A stretch of 64,000 nt of DNA from Cupriavidus sp. UYMMa02A. GTDB lineage: Bacteria; Pseudomonadota; Gammaproteobacteria; Burkholderiales; Burkholderiaceae. This document shows positions 30,832-41,452 of the stretch, one piece after another (positions within the stretch are counted from its first letter, which is position 1; each line of letters opens with the position of its first letter). A program made the translations under genes and the position numbers. The notes beneath the pieces were generated by a model. That model saw nothing but the letters and a program-made list of their open reading frames with translations. It had not been told where the DNA came from and ran no database searches. The stretch is taken from the NCBI GenBank assembly GCA_001725945.1, contig LRMT01000145.1, forward strand, positions 1 through 64,000, in the 5' to 3' direction.

Positions 30832-31025
30832 TCAGGAGCCGGTCGTCCGACGTTGACGATAGACGGTCACGCCGTCCTCTTCGCGCGCGGCCAGCGCATT
30901 GCGCGCGCCGCAGATCGGGCAGCGGAACAGTGGGCCCTGGCCTTCGTTGACAACGACCACTTCGGTGGACTCCCAGCGGTTCCGCAGGATTGGTTCTGGC
31001 AGGTGTAGTAGATGGGCTTTTTCAT
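30832..31025 (-). CDS. Small zinc-ribbon protein of about 64 residues, frameshifted
   Basis: From ATG 31025 the minus strand reads MKKPIYYTCQNQSC; one missing C near 30989 shifts it, and the continuation is NRWESTEVVVVNEGQGPLFR, CPICGARNALAAREEDG, ending TTGS. The restored protein has Cys9, Cys14, Cys36 and Cys39 (CX4C-X21-CX2C), a zinc-ribbon arrangement. No function is known to me. It stands alone between the thioesterase gene and the meta-cleavage operon terminator, in the 470-base gap 30752-31220. Confidence 0.6.
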
Positions 31026-31150
31026 TTGCGCGGATCGTAGCACGAGATGACGAGCTTGCCGGAATACGGAAGCCGAGCCGCCGAAACAAGTGCATCGACC
31101 TGCACTATTTGCCACTCTTGGTGGCGAGTGTGTGTGACCGCTGGCCTGCT

Positions 31151-31176
31151 CCCCTCTCCCGCAAGCGGGAGAGGGG
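31151..31176. terminator. 12-bp perfect hairpin downstream of the meta-cleavage operon
   Basis: CCCCTCTCCCGC and GCGGGAGAGGGG flank AA. It lies 45 bases after the last operon gene on the minus strand, so it may end that transcript, although no T tract follows. Hairpins of this exact type recur in many proteobacterial genomes, so it may also be a dispersed repeat. Confidence 0.55.
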
Positions 31177-31220
31177 GAGAAACCACTTGGCACCTCGACG
31201 GGCTATAAGGTTGCTCGACC

Positions 31221-32246
31221 TCAGGCCGCCCCCTTCTTCAAATCCAGCGCCACATCCACAATCATGTCCTCCTGCCCGCCCACCATCCGGCGCTTGCCGA
31301 GTTCGACGAGGATGTCCACCGTCTTCAGCCCATACTTCTGCGCGGCCACTTCCGAATGGCGCAGGAAGCTCGAATACACGCCGGCATAACCAAGCGCGAG
31401 CGTCTCGCGGTCGACACGCACCGGACGGTCCTGCAGCGGACGCACGATGTCATCTGCCGCGTCCATCAGCGTGTACAGGTCGGTGCCGTGGTTCCAGCCC
31501 ATACGTTCGGCGGCGGCGATGAACACCTCCAGCGGCGCATTGCCCGCGCCCGCGCCCATGCCGGCCAGCGAGGCGTCGATGCGGTCGCAGCCTTCTTCGA
31601 CCGCGACGATGGAATTGGCCACACCGAGCGAAAGGTTGTGGTGCGCGTGCATGCCGGTCTGCGTGTCGGCATTGAGCACGCCCTTGAGCGCGCGGAAGCG
31701 GTCGCGCACGTCGTTCATCGTCAGCGCACCGCCGGAATCGACCACGTAGATGCATGTCGCGCCGTAGCTCTCCATCTTCTTGGCCTCGACCGCAAGGTTC
31801 TCCGGCGTGGTCATGTGGCTCATCATCAGGAAGCCGACCGTGTCCATGCCACCGAGCTCGCGTGCGTACTCGATGTGCTGCTTCGAGATATCAGCCTCGG
31901 TGCAATGCGTAGCCACGCGTACGATACGTGCGCCGGCGTCGTAGGCGGCCTTCAAATCATGCGTGGTGCCGATACCCGGCAACAGCAGCGTGGCGATCTT
32001 CGCGTGTTCGACCACATCGGCCACGGCGGCGATCCATTCGAGATCGCTGTGCGCGCCGAAGCCGTAGTTGAAGCTGGAGCCCTGCAGGCCGTCGCCATGC
32101 GCGACCTCGATGCTGTCGACCTTCGCACGATCGAGCGCGCGGGCGATGTCCTGTACGTTCTTGATCGAGTATTGATGGCGGACCGCGTGGCTGCCGTCGC
32201 GCAGCGTCACGTCGGAGATATAGAGTTTCTTGGCCGTGGTGCTCAT
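31221..32246 (-). CDS. mhpE: 4-hydroxy-2-oxovalerate aldolase
   Basis: 341 residues, intact. The metal and catalytic motif [17 protein letters not shown] opens the TIM barrel; [48 protein letters not shown] and [20 protein letters not shown] (metal-binding His pair) follow. DmpG/BphI/MhpE/HsaF enzymes cleave 4-hydroxy-2-oxo acids to pyruvate and an aldehyde, which is channelled to the acylating dehydrogenase encoded upstream. The start overlaps that gene by ATGA. It is the last gene of the operon. Confidence 0.93.
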   Translation of the reverse strand: MSTTAKKLYISDVTLRDGSHAVRHQYSIKNVQDIARALDRAKVDSIEVAHGDGLQGSSFNYGFGAHSDLEWIAAVADVVEHAKIATLLLPGIGTTHDLKAAYDAGARIVRVATHCTEADISKQHIEYARELGGMDTVGFLMMSHMTTPENLAVEAKKMESYGATCIYVVDSGGALTMNDVRDRFRALKGVLNADTQTGMHAHHNLSLGVANSIVAVEEGCDRIDASLAGMGAGAGNAPLEVFIAAAERMGWNHGTDLYTLMDAADDIVRPLQDRPVRVDRETLALGYAGVYSSFLRHSEVAAQKYGLKTVDILVELGKRRMVGGQEDMIVDVALDLKKGAA

Positions 32247-33216
32247 GCGCAGGCTCCTTCAGTGGTGGCGTTGGCGCTCAGCATCGCTTGCGCCATGCGC
32301 TCGGCCGTGGCCAGCGCGGCGGAAGTCATGATGTCGAGGTTGCCGCGTACGCAGGCAGGTAATGGGCGGCGCCCTCCACTTCGATGAACACCGAGGTCTT
32401 CAGCCCGCTGAAGCGGCCCAGGCCCGGCACATTGAGCGGCGCGCTGGCCGGGATCTCGTCGAACTGCACGGTCTGCTTGAGCCGGTAGCCCGGCACGTAG
32501 GCATGCACGGCGCGCACGATTTCTTCGATCGACGCTTCGACCTTGTCGCGATCGGCGAGCTCGGACAGCGTGTAGACGGTGTCGCGCATCATCACCGGCG
32601 GCTCGGCCGGGTTGAGCACGATGATGGCCTTGCCCTTCGCGGCGCCGCCGACAACCTCGATCGCCTTCGACGTGGTCTCGGTGAACTCGTCGATGTTGGC
32701 GCGGGTGCCCGGACCGGCCGACTTGCTGCTGATCGACGCGACGATCTCGGCGTAGTGGACCTTCGCCACGCGCGACACGGCGGCGACAATGGGGATGGTG
32801 GCCTGGCCGCCGCATGTGACCATGTTGACGTTCGGCGCGTCCAGATGCGCGTCGAGATTGACCACCGGCACGCAGTACGGGCCGATCGCGGCGGGCGTGA
32901 GGTCGATCATGCGCAGGCCCGGCTTGAGCTTGCGCAGCAGCGCGTCGTTCTTGATGTGCGCGCCGGCGGACGTGGCGTCGAAGACGAAGTCGATATCGTC
33001 GAACACCGGCAGGCGCGTGAGCCCTTCGGCGCCTTCATGCGTAGTCGCGACACCAAGCCGCGCCGCCCGTGCGAGGCCGTCGGAGGCCGGGTCGATGCCG
33101 ACCATCGCCGCCATCTCCAGATGCTGGCTGTTGCGCAGGATCTTGATCATCAGGTCCGTGCCGATATTGCCGGAGCCGATGACGGCTACCCGCTTCTTCT
33201 TGTTGCTTTGTTCCAT
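32243..33216 (-). CDS. mhpF: Acetaldehyde dehydrogenase (acylating), frameshifted
   Basis: About 324 residues. NAD site [20 protein letters not shown]; catalytic Cys in [20 protein letters not shown]; also [20 protein letters not shown] and [15 protein letters not shown]. The end crosses a shift near 32345, where GGG instead of GG gives [20 protein letters not shown], and stops in an ATGA overlap with mhpE. It oxidises the aldehyde from the aldolase to acyl-CoA with NAD. The dehydrogenase and aldolase form a channelling complex in this family. Confidence 0.92.
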
Positions 33217-33240
33217 TGCTTCTCTACTCCTGCAATCCCA

Positions 33241-34038
33241 TCAGCGCGCGAACACGGCGCGCACCTCTCCAAGTCCCTCGATTCTGGCCGTGAACTGATC
33301 TCCGGCGTTGACCGGCACCATCGGGCCGAGGGCGCCGCTCATCAGCACGTCTCCAGCCCTGAGCGGCGAGCCAACGCGGACCATCATGTCGGCCAGCCAG
33401 ACCGCGGCGTTCAGAGGGTTGCCCAGACACGCGGAGCCCGTCCCGGCCGACACCTGCTCAGCGCCGCATTCCATGCTCATCGCACAATTGACCAGATCGA
33501 GTTCGCGCAACCGAACCGGCCTCGAGCCCAGCACGAACAGGCCACTGGATGCATTGTCGGCAATGGTGTCGGCAAGACTGATCTCCCAGTTGGCGATCCG
33601 GCTTCCGACCACTTCGATGGCTGCGACTGCGTATGCGGTCGCTCCAAGGATGTCGGCGAAACTGTGCTTCTCCTGCGTCAGGTCGCTTCCCAGCACGAAG
33701 GCGATCTCGGCTTCCGCCTTCGGTTGCAGCGTGCGCGACATCGCAATCTCCTCGCCATCACCGACTGCCATATCTGCGAAGAGCATGCCGAAGTCCGGGG
33801 CGTCCACACCAAGCTGCTTCTGCACCGCAAGCGATGTCAGGCCGATCTTGCGGCCAACCAGGCGTCCGGTCTGCAGCCGCTCCCTGGTGTTGTGCTGCTG
33901 TACCGCATAAGCGGCATCGATCAGTCCGCCATTCCCGGCTGCTTCCCGGATCCGGTCGCGCATCGGCGAGCATGGTGTACGCGTGGTTTCCGCATCGCGC
34001 AACTGTCGGGCGATGTCGGCAATCAGGTGGTGATTCAT
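33241..34038 (-). CDS. mhpD: 2-hydroxypenta-2,4-dienoate hydratase
   Basis: 265 residues, intact. [40 protein letters not shown] and [16 protein letters not shown] carry the metal-binding Glu residues; [20 protein letters not shown] and [20 protein letters not shown] follow. MhpD/HsaE/BphH hydrates the dienoate released by the meta-cleavage hydrolase. Followed 24 bases later by mhpF and preceded by the flavin reductase gene. Confidence 0.92.
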   Translation of the reverse strand: MNHHLIADIARQLRDAETTRTPCSPMRDRIREAAGNGGLIDAAYAVQQHNTRERLQTGRLVGRKIGLTSLAVQKQLGVDAPDFGMLFADMAVGDGEEIAMSRTLQPKAEAEIAFVLGSDLTQEKHSFADILGATAYAVAAIEVVGSRIANWEISLADTIADNASSGLFVLGSRPVRLRELDLVNCAMSMECGAEQVSAGTGSACLGNPLNAAVWLADMMVRVGSPLRAGDVLMSGALGPMVPVNAGDQFTARIEGLGEVRAVFAR

Positions 34039-34074
34039 TTCTGTTCCCGTAATGATGAAAATCCGGTGCAGCCG

Positions 34075-34573
34075 CTACTGCGGGATCTGCCTGAACGAGC
34101 CGTTCAGATAGACCAGGGCATCGCCGTGTGCGCCGCTCCGTGTTGCGAGCACTTCGCAAAGGAATGCATGGTGGGTACTTTCGTCGTAGACCCGGATGAC
34201 GCGGCAATCGAAATTGACCAGCGCCCCATCCAGCGATGGTGATGGCGTGACCATCGACGTCCAGTTGCCGTGGCCGAAGCGGGCGTCACCCTGCACGCCT
34301 TCGACCATGCCGGCGAAGGCCTTTGCTACGCTGTCCTGCCCACTGGACAGCACATTCACGCACAGCGCACCGCTTTGCATGATGATCCCGGCCGCCACCA
34401 CGTTCTTGTTGACGAACACGGCCAGGCGCGGCGGATCCGCCGTGACGGAAACTACGGCCGTAGCTGTCAAGCCCGCGCGGAGTTCCTCATGGCGAGCAGT
34501 AATGATGGTCACGCGCAGCATAGCTGCGCAAGCCGCTGCAATGTTCCCTGGCGCTGACCGTAGGAAGCGCCAT
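34075..34573 (-). CDS. Flavin reductase of the monooxygenase, HsaB/HpaC-type, frameshifted
   Basis: About 165 residues. LRVTIITARHEELRAGLTAT, VVSVTADPPRLAVFVNKN and SGALCVNVLSSGQDSVAKAF are the HpaC-like flavin-binding sequences. Starting only at the internal ATG 34521 would lose the N-terminus. The upstream ATG 34573 reads MALPTVSAREHCSGLRSYAA, which fits the family opening (RxFRxALGxFAtGVTIxTA) with a shift near 34505. It supplies FADH2 or FMNH2 to the group D monooxygenase at 41453-42664. It lies seven kilobases from its partner in the same operon. Confidence 0.82.
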
Positions 34574-34642
34574 GAGTTTTGGGTTCGGCGTCCAGTCGAG
34601 ACGCTCGTTGCTGTTCTGGTTCAAGGACGATCTCCGTTCAGT

Positions 34643-37117
34643 TCACAGTACCTGCGAAGCCGGCGTGGTGGCCTGCTGCGATTGTTCGTCTTGCGGCAGT
34701 GCGCTCCTGGGCCGGCCATCTCCAGTGGTTGCCATGGCATACCTGGCCTCCGGAAACAGAAAGTACGACAGCGCGGGAAGCAGCAGCAACGCACCGACCA
34801 TGTTCCACAGGAACATGAAGGCGAGCAGAATGCCCATGTCAGCCTGGAACTTGATCGGTGAGAAGCTCCAGGTCGCAACGGCCAGCCCCAGCGTGACACC
34901 GGTCAGCACCACAACGCGCCCGGTAAAGAGCAACGCCTGGTAGTAGGCCTGCGACAGGCTGGCTCCCCTTCGCAGGAACGACAGCATCACCGTCAGCATG
35001 TAAAGCGCGTAGTCCACGCCGATACCCACGCCAAGCGCGATGACCGGCAATGTCGCCACCTTGACACCGATCCCGAGCCCGACCATCAGCGCTTCGCACA
35101 ACACCGACGTCAGCATCAGTGGCACCACGGCGCAGATAACGCCGCGCCACGAACGGAACGTGATGAACGCCAGGATCACGACCGCCGCGTAGACCAGCAG
35201 CAGCATCTGCGTGTTGGCCTTCTTCACGACGATATTGGTGGCCGCTTCGATGCCGGCATTGCCGGCCGCCTGCAGGAACTTCACGTCCTGGCTGTCGTTG
35301 CGCCGGGCAAAGGACTCCACGGTGTTCACCACCGCGGTGAGCGTGTCTGCCTTGTGGTCCTTCAGATAGACATAGACCGACAGCAGGTCGCAGCTCTGGT
35401 TGAGCACCTCGCGCGGTGCCCGCGAGACGATCGGGTTGATCATGCTCTGCGAACGCGGAATCTCGTACCAGAGCATGCTGCCCTCGTTCATGCCCACCGA
35501 CATCTTCTTCGCGACCGCGGCCAGTGAATGGGTCGATTCGACGCCGACGAGCTGCTGCAACTCCCACTCCAGCGCATCCGCCTTGACCAGATTGGCGTAG
35601 TTCGCGCATTCCCCGGGCGCGTCTTGACCATGGCCACGAAGATGTCGCTGCTGGCCGCATAGCTGGCGGTCATGAACGCGTTGTCGCGGTTGTAGCGCGA
35701 GTCCTGCCGCAGTTCCGCCGCTCCGGGGTCCAGGTCGCCGATCTTCAGGTGCAGGCTGGCCGCAAAGCCCGCCACGCCCAGCGCCGCAGCCACGGCCAGC
35801 GTCACGCCGGCCCACTTGCGCTGCGTAAACCGATCCAGCAAGGACCAAAAGCCCGGCTTGCGATCTCCCGCCTCCCCCGCCAGCTCGGCCTTCAGGCTGC
35901 GTTGCGCAGCGCGTGCGCTGACTCCCGTGTAGGACAGCAGCACCGGAAGCAGGACCAGGTTGGTGAAAATCAGCGCGGCCATGCCGATGCTCGCCGTCAT
36001 GGCCAGCTCCTGGATCACACGGATATCAATGATCAGCAGCACGGCAAAGCCGACTGCGTCGGCCAGCAAGGCAGTCAGACCGGCCAGGATCAGGCGGCGG
36101 AAGGTATAGCGCGCCGCGATGAGGCGATGCGTACCGCGCCCGATGTCCTGCATGATCCCGTTCATCTTCTGCGCGCATGGCTCATGCCGATGGCAAAGAC
36201 CAGGAAGGGCACCAGGATGGAGTAGGGATCGAGTTCAAATCCTATCGTCGCAGCACGCCGAGCAGCCAGACTACCGCCACCACCGAGCAGAAGACCACGA
36301 GGAGGGTGCTGCGCCAGCACCGTGTGTACCAGAACAGCACGGCCGTGCAGATGGCAACGGCGAGCGCGAAGAACAGCAGCACCTGCTTCAGGCCGCTGAT
36401 CAGGTCGCCGACGATCTTCGCGAAGCCCGTAATGTGGATGCGGACATTGCCGTGCTCGTACTTCGCGCGAAGCCGTTCGAGTTGGCTGCCCAGCTGGTGA
36501 TAGTCGATGCGCTTTCCTGTCGCGTCATCCCGTTCCATCAGCGGCAACAGGACAATGCTGGATCGCGCATCCGCCGCAACCAGGCTGCCGATCTCGCCGG
36601 AGCGCTCGACATTGGCCCGCAGGTTACGCATGGCCTCCGGCGAACCGTCATAGCTGTCGCCGATCACCGGACCACCGTCGAGCCCGTCTTCCGTCACGCC
36701 GATCCAGCGCACGGCCGGTGTCCACAGCGACTTCATGAACGGGCGGTCCACGCCTGGCAGCAGAAACGCGTCGTCGTTGATCTTGCGCAGCGTTTCGAGG
36801 TATTCGGCGTCGTAGATGGTGCCCTGCTTGTTCTCCACCGCGATGCGCACCACGTTGCCCAGCCCCGCCAGATCGGCCTTGTGCGCCAGATAGTTGGCGA
36901 TGTACGGATGGCGCGCGGGAATCATCTTCTCGAAGCTCGCGCCCAGATTCAGCTTCGTGGCCTGGAAGCCAAGCAATGCGGTAATCAGCAGGCACAGTGT
37001 CACCACCGCAAGGCGGTGATTGAACAGCAGCCGCTCAACGAACGAACCCGAGTTCTTGTCGAACTGTGCGAGATCGCGCACAACCGGATTCTCGTCTCGT
37101 GTCGGAACGTGGCTCAT
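34643..37117 (-). CDS. MMPL/RND-family hydrophobic-compound transporter, frameshifted
   Basis: About 825 residues. A single membrane segment near residue 35-52 and a large periplasmic loop (GASFEKMIPARHPYIANYLA...) precede the first RND membrane bundle (VLLFFALAVAICTAVLFWYT), then a second loop (LKIGDLDPGAAELRQDSRYN...) and second bundle (PVIALGVGIGVDYALYMLTV, GRVVVLTGVTLGLAVATWSF). GVGIGVDY is the MMPL-type motif. Shifts lie near 36240 and 35615. Such transporters occur with YCF48, DUF1329 and DUF1302 genes in clusters for steroids and other hydrophobic compounds. The start overlaps the YCF48-like gene stop (ATGA). Confidence 0.85.
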
Positions 37118-38207
37118 GGTTTCCCTCCCTGCGTGTCGCTCCCTCCGGCGATACGGAAGGTTCCGCGCATGCCGCTGCCCAGCACGGTGCCATCGGAAGC
37201 GTGTACCAGGTCCGTCGCTGGCTGGACTCGGGCCGCAGCCGTGAAGTGACGGCCATCGTCGTTGCTGCGGTAGGTCATTCCCGATTCGTCGACCAGCAGA
37301 ATGGCTTGCGCATCAAGCCGGATTGCCGAGACCATCGATACGTTCGGCAGTTCGACCCGTTCCCAACGCTTCCCAGCATCGCCGCTGCGATAGACGTTCC
37401 CTTTCAGGCCATAGACAAGAATCACGTCATCGGTCGATGCCGACAGCGCGCCGAAGATCGTGCCCTTGCCCGGGAATTCCGTCCGGGCAAAGGTCTTGCC
37501 GCCGTCCACCGATCCGAGAACCGTACCCTGCTCGCCGAACAGATACAGGGCGCCCTTTGAAAACGCGATCGCATACAGGTGTCGCCCGTCCCCGGCTGCG
37601 ACCTTGCCCATCATGGACTGCCACGTCTTGCCACCGTCGTCGGTGCTGAACGCAAGACCATACGCACCGACGACCATGCCGTGCCGCGCATCGGCGAAAT
37701 GCACATCCAGGAACGGTTTGTCCGAACCTTCTTGCACCAGTCGCCGTGCGTCGCGAGGCGGCGCGACTCGTCACCGTCCTCTCGTCGTGCGGCGGCAAGT
37801 TCGAGTTGCGCCGCGGCAGCACCGTCGAGCTGCTTTTGCCACGTTTCCCCTGCATCGCGGGTCGCCAGCACCACGCCGCCATGGCCGACTGCCCAGCCAT
37901 TCCGGCTGTCAACGAAACGCACTCGTGTGAGCGCGGCCGACACCGGCACCTTCGCCTGCCGCCAGGTCTTGCCGTTGTCGTCGGATAGCAGGATGACGCC
38001 GCGCTCGCCGGCAGACACCAGGCGTTCGCCGGCGAGCGTCACCGAGAGCCGGACCAGGCTGGCGGCCTTGTCCGGGATCATCGCTGGCGTCTTCGCCGCC
38101 TGCGGCGCGTCCGCCATCGCGCTGCCACAGAGACAGGCCAGCACCAGCGGGCACAGCCATGCCTTCCGCCAGAACACTGTCGCGGGTACATACATAGGAT
38201 TGCGCAT
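37114..38207 (-). CDS. YCF48/sialidase-like beta-propeller exported protein, frameshifted
   Basis: About 364 residues. Signal peptide AWLCPLVLACLCGSAMA, then repeated propeller blades with Asp-box-like motifs: LSDDNGKTWRQ, ATRDAGETWQK, FSTDDGGKTWQSM, GSVDGGKTFARTEF, YRSGDAGKRWERVEL and YRSNDDGRHFTAA. The frame changes near 37745 (GGG for GG restores ATHGRLVQEGSDKPF). I start at ATG 38207; a TTG four codons earlier is possible. In catabolic gene clusters this family accompanies MMPL transporters and may assemble with them in the periplasm. Confidence 0.83.
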
Positions 38208-38277
38208 CGATACTTTCAAATGGATCAGTCACCGGAACCGCGGCCGCCCCGCCAACCTGCCGGGGGCAGCCTTGCAC

Positions 38278-39621
38278 TCAACGCGAACTCGAGTTGCTGA
38301 GGGCATCGCCCGAGAAGTAGCTGACCGGACGCGGCGCTACCAGCTTCAGGCTGTCCACGTATTGGATCGCGGACATACTATTGGCTTGCAGGTTGTAGAC
38401 CACCGTGCAGCTCGTATCGAGCGCACCGCCGGCTTCAGGGATGATCTGGTTCATCACCTGGGACGTGCGCCAGAGCTTGCCCTCGGCGTCATAGCCATCC
38501 ATCGTCAGCACAGCCCAGCTGTCCTCGTCGATATAGAGGCGGCGCTTGGGCACGACATGGCGCTTGCCCTGTGCCAGCGTGGCTTCGACCACCCAGACGC
38601 GATGCAGCTCCCAGCGCACGGCATCCGGATTTGTATGGAACGGTACAAAGGCCTTGTCATCGCCCGCGGCAAAGAACCTGTTGTTGTTGTACGGAACATA
38701 GAGTTCCTGCTTCCCGACCAGCTTCCAGTTGTAGCGGTCCAGCCGGCCCATGTACCCGTAGACCTCATCAAAGTAGTTGGAACCGGAAGCCACGAAGTCC
38801 GGCGTGTCATAGCCGATGGTAGGTGCGCGCCGCACGCGCCGCTGCCCGACCAGGTACTGCCAGGCCGGCGCATCCTGCGAGACGTCGAGCGAGTCATGCA
38901 CCACTACGGCCTCGCCGGCCTTGAAGGTGGGTGCGACAGTTTCGAAGCGCACATAGCGGTACACCTTGCCGAACTTGTCCGCGCTGCCGTCCTTCTGCCA
39001 GTACGCAAACAGGTTCGACAGCAGGGTCTTGGAGGCCATGCTGCGCTTGCCGTCCGACGTGCCGACGAAGTTGCGCGTCACGCTTTCAAAGGAGGCCGGG
39101 GTTGGATGCACCAGATGGTTCATCATGACTTCATTGCCGCTCTTCGGAATCGGGAACGGAATGCCGTTCCAGGTCCCTTCGAAGCTCATCCCGTTATCGG
39201 TGAGCTTTGCCGTGGTCGCAGCCTTGAAGGTGTTGTCGTACACCAACTGAGACGCACCGGCCGTGCGGTGCGTCGGATAGACATCGACACGAAAGGTCGG
39301 ATACTTCTTCAGCAGCGCGACGGTGCCTTCGGTGAGTTTGCCGGTGTACTGGCTCATGTTCTGCGCGGTGATCTGCAGCACGGGCCGCTCGGCGGCGAAC
39401 GGATCGGGGTATTTGCCGTTGCCGGCGCCAGGAATCGCGGTGGCGTAGGCACCCGTCCACGCGGGGATGGTGCCGTCCTTGTTGCCGGCCTTCTCGGCGC
39501 CCAGCGGCGTCAGCGCGGACTTGAGCTGCGCCGCCTCGTCAGCGGATACCGCGGCCCATGCCGGCCCGGCTGCGATCATGGCGATGACCACGGCCATTGC
39601 AATCTTGTTTGCTTGCGTCAT
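38278..39621 (-). CDS. DUF1329 periplasmic protein
   Basis: 447 residues, intact. Signal peptide KIAMAVVIAMIAAGPAWA; then GTIPAWTGAYATAIPGAGNG, a typical DUF1329 N-terminal motif, GNEVMMNHLVHPTP, APTIGYDTPDFVASGSNYFD and RRLYIDEDSWAVLTMDGYDA. The family has a LolB-like fold and regularly neighbours a DUF1302 outer membrane protein. It probably shuttles hydrophobic substrate between membranes. Start ATG 39621 has GGGAG upstream; DUF1302 lies 35 bases before it. Confidence 0.9.
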   Translation of the reverse strand: MTQANKIAMAVVIAMIAAGPAWAAVSADEAAQLKSALTPLGAEKAGNKDGTIPAWTGAYATAIPGAGNGKYPDPFAAERPVLQITAQNMSQYTGKLTEGTVALLKKYPTFRVDVYPTHRTAGASQLVYDNTFKAATTAKLTDNGMSFEGTWNGIPFPIPKSGNEVMMNHLVHPTPASFESVTRNFVGTSDGKRSMASKTLLSNLFAYWQKDGSADKFGKVYRYVRFETVAPTFKAGEAVVVHDSLDVSQDAPAWQYLVGQRRVRRAPTIGYDTPDFVASGSNYFDEVYGYMGRLDRYNWKLVGKQELYVPYNNNRFFAAGDDKAFVPFHTNPDAVRWELHRVWVVEATLAQGKRHVVPKRRLYIDEDSWAVLTMDGYDAEGKLWRTSQVMNQIIPEAGGALDTSCTVVYNLQANSMSAIQYVDSLKLVAPRPVSYFSGDALSNSSSR

Positions 39622-39656
39622 GCTTGTCTCCCGGATTTGCGGATATCGGTTGGAAC

Positions 39657-41388
39657 TCAGAACGTGGTCTGCAGCGTCAGGGCAAGGAAGTCCCGGTCCT
39701 TGTAGTACTGCTTGTAGGAGGCATAGCTGGGCGTCGGCCCGTTGGCAGCCGATGGCGCCGTGCCGCCGCCGCCGAAGAAATGGGTGTAGTTCAGCCCAAC
39801 CTTCACGGTGCGATGAATCGTCGCGTTGAGCCCCAGCGTGAAATCGCCGCCATGCTCGGGACTCATCTGCACCACTGCAGACCGGCCGAACAGACCAAAG
39901 CCGATGCCAACCGGCGTCTCCAGGTCGACGTTGGGCATCACCTGGAAGAAGGTCGGCGTGAATACCATGCGCACCGCCGCCGCATCACGCGTGCTCGTCG
40001 TGCTGAGCGGATCGGGCACACCGGCGCCACGCTGGGGCGATAGGTCACGTCGAGCAATCGGTTGTAGGCGATCTCCCCAACCAAGGTTGCGCCGCCCCAC
40101 AGCTTGTTGCCACCGAACAGGCTGATCGCAGAGAGGTTGAGGTGCAGTGAATTGCCGCGCGCGTATGGCGTATTGCGACTGTTGTCCGCACTGGGGTTGG
40201 TGCTCATGATGAGATCGCCCGGCACGGCAAGCGGCACATTGCGCCGCGTGGAGATTTCCCCGGCCACGTTGGTCTCGCCAACCACGGTGGAGAAGCTCGC
40301 GCCGTATACATCGATCTTCCGCGCATACATGAGGTTGTATGTGCCGCTGCCGAAATTGCCGGCCCCGGTCGCGATCGACGGGATGCTGAGTACCGCAATG
40401 GGGTTCTTGTCGTCGTAGCGCGCGGCGTACAGGCCATAGTCCACATCGCCTGCCTTGAAGCGGAACTGCATGCCGAACTGCCCGCTGTCCCGCCCCTTGG
40501 CATCGGCCGTCCTGGTGGCGAATGGAGTCGGTGCACCAAGCCCCTGCTGCAGCCCGGGGGGCAACAGCAGCATGTCGGCGCCGTCACCGACAAAGTCGGC
40601 CGGACTGAAGTAGCTGCCCGCGGCAGGAATGCGATTGGCGCGCCAGCCAAACTGGTAGTAAGCGCCGATGCTCACATCCGGCGCGATGGAGAAGCTGCCA
40701 GACACCTGCGGCACCGGCAGCGCGATTTCCTTGAACTGCGCGTTTGGCAACGACAGCGCCTTGACCGCATCGACTGGTCCCTGCGCCGCGGCAATGCCAT
40801 TCATGCCGAGGAACAGCGTTTCACCATAGAGCAAGGTGTGCTGGCCGGCGCGCAGCGTCAGGCTGTGCTCGCCAATGTCGAACTGGCCGAAGGCGAAGGC
40901 ATCCATCCATTCGGCATGCTCGCCCATGGTCCGGCGCGTGCCGTGCGGAATGGCGTTGTTCGGGCCACCGAGCGCTGCCGCCTGCGTGTTCGGTACGGGG
41001 GTGTCGAAGTCGTTGCGGCCACGCGTATAGCGGCTGTCATTCCAGTATGTACCGGAGACGCGAAAGCCAACGTTCTGGTACCGGAGGTCGAACTCGGAAA
41101 GCAGGTCGAAGCGGCTGTTGATCAGCGTACCGCGGTTGCCCAGGTCGCCAAAGTCTACGTTGGGTTGCGCCCCGCCCTGATTTGCGACGTTCGGGTCGGG
41201 ATCCTTCAGGCGCGATGCGGCCGTGTACTTCACCGTGGTGTCCCAACGCGCCTTCACGTCAGACCATCCTTCGAGCTCGAACGCTGTGCGCTGGTGCTGC
41301 CGAATACAGCGGCAAGACAGGCCAGCAGTATGGGCTCGGCAGAATTCCTGCGCCTGGGCGGCATGGAGCCGGGAGTGGACCTCACCAT
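39657..41388 (-). CDS. DUF1302 outer membrane beta-barrel protein, frameshifted
   Basis: About 577 residues. From ATG 41388 (GAGGAGAC ribosome site) a signal peptide reads SAEPILLACLAAVFGSTSA; a shift near 41275 leads to WDTTVKYTAASRLKDPDPNV. Alternating strands and FDLLSEFDLRYQNVGFRVSG, QHTLLYGETLFLGMNGIAAA, YYQFGWRANRIPAAGSYFSP and a C-terminal ...LALTLQTTF (terminal Phe) are typical of DUF1302. A further shift lies near 40050. It is likely a passive entry pore for the hydrophobic substrate of this operon. Confidence 0.87.
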
Positions 41389-41452
41389 GTTTTTTGTCTC
41401 CTCGTGTTGTAGTTGTTGGCCCGTGACCCCGGGCCTGTTCTGATACGGGCGG

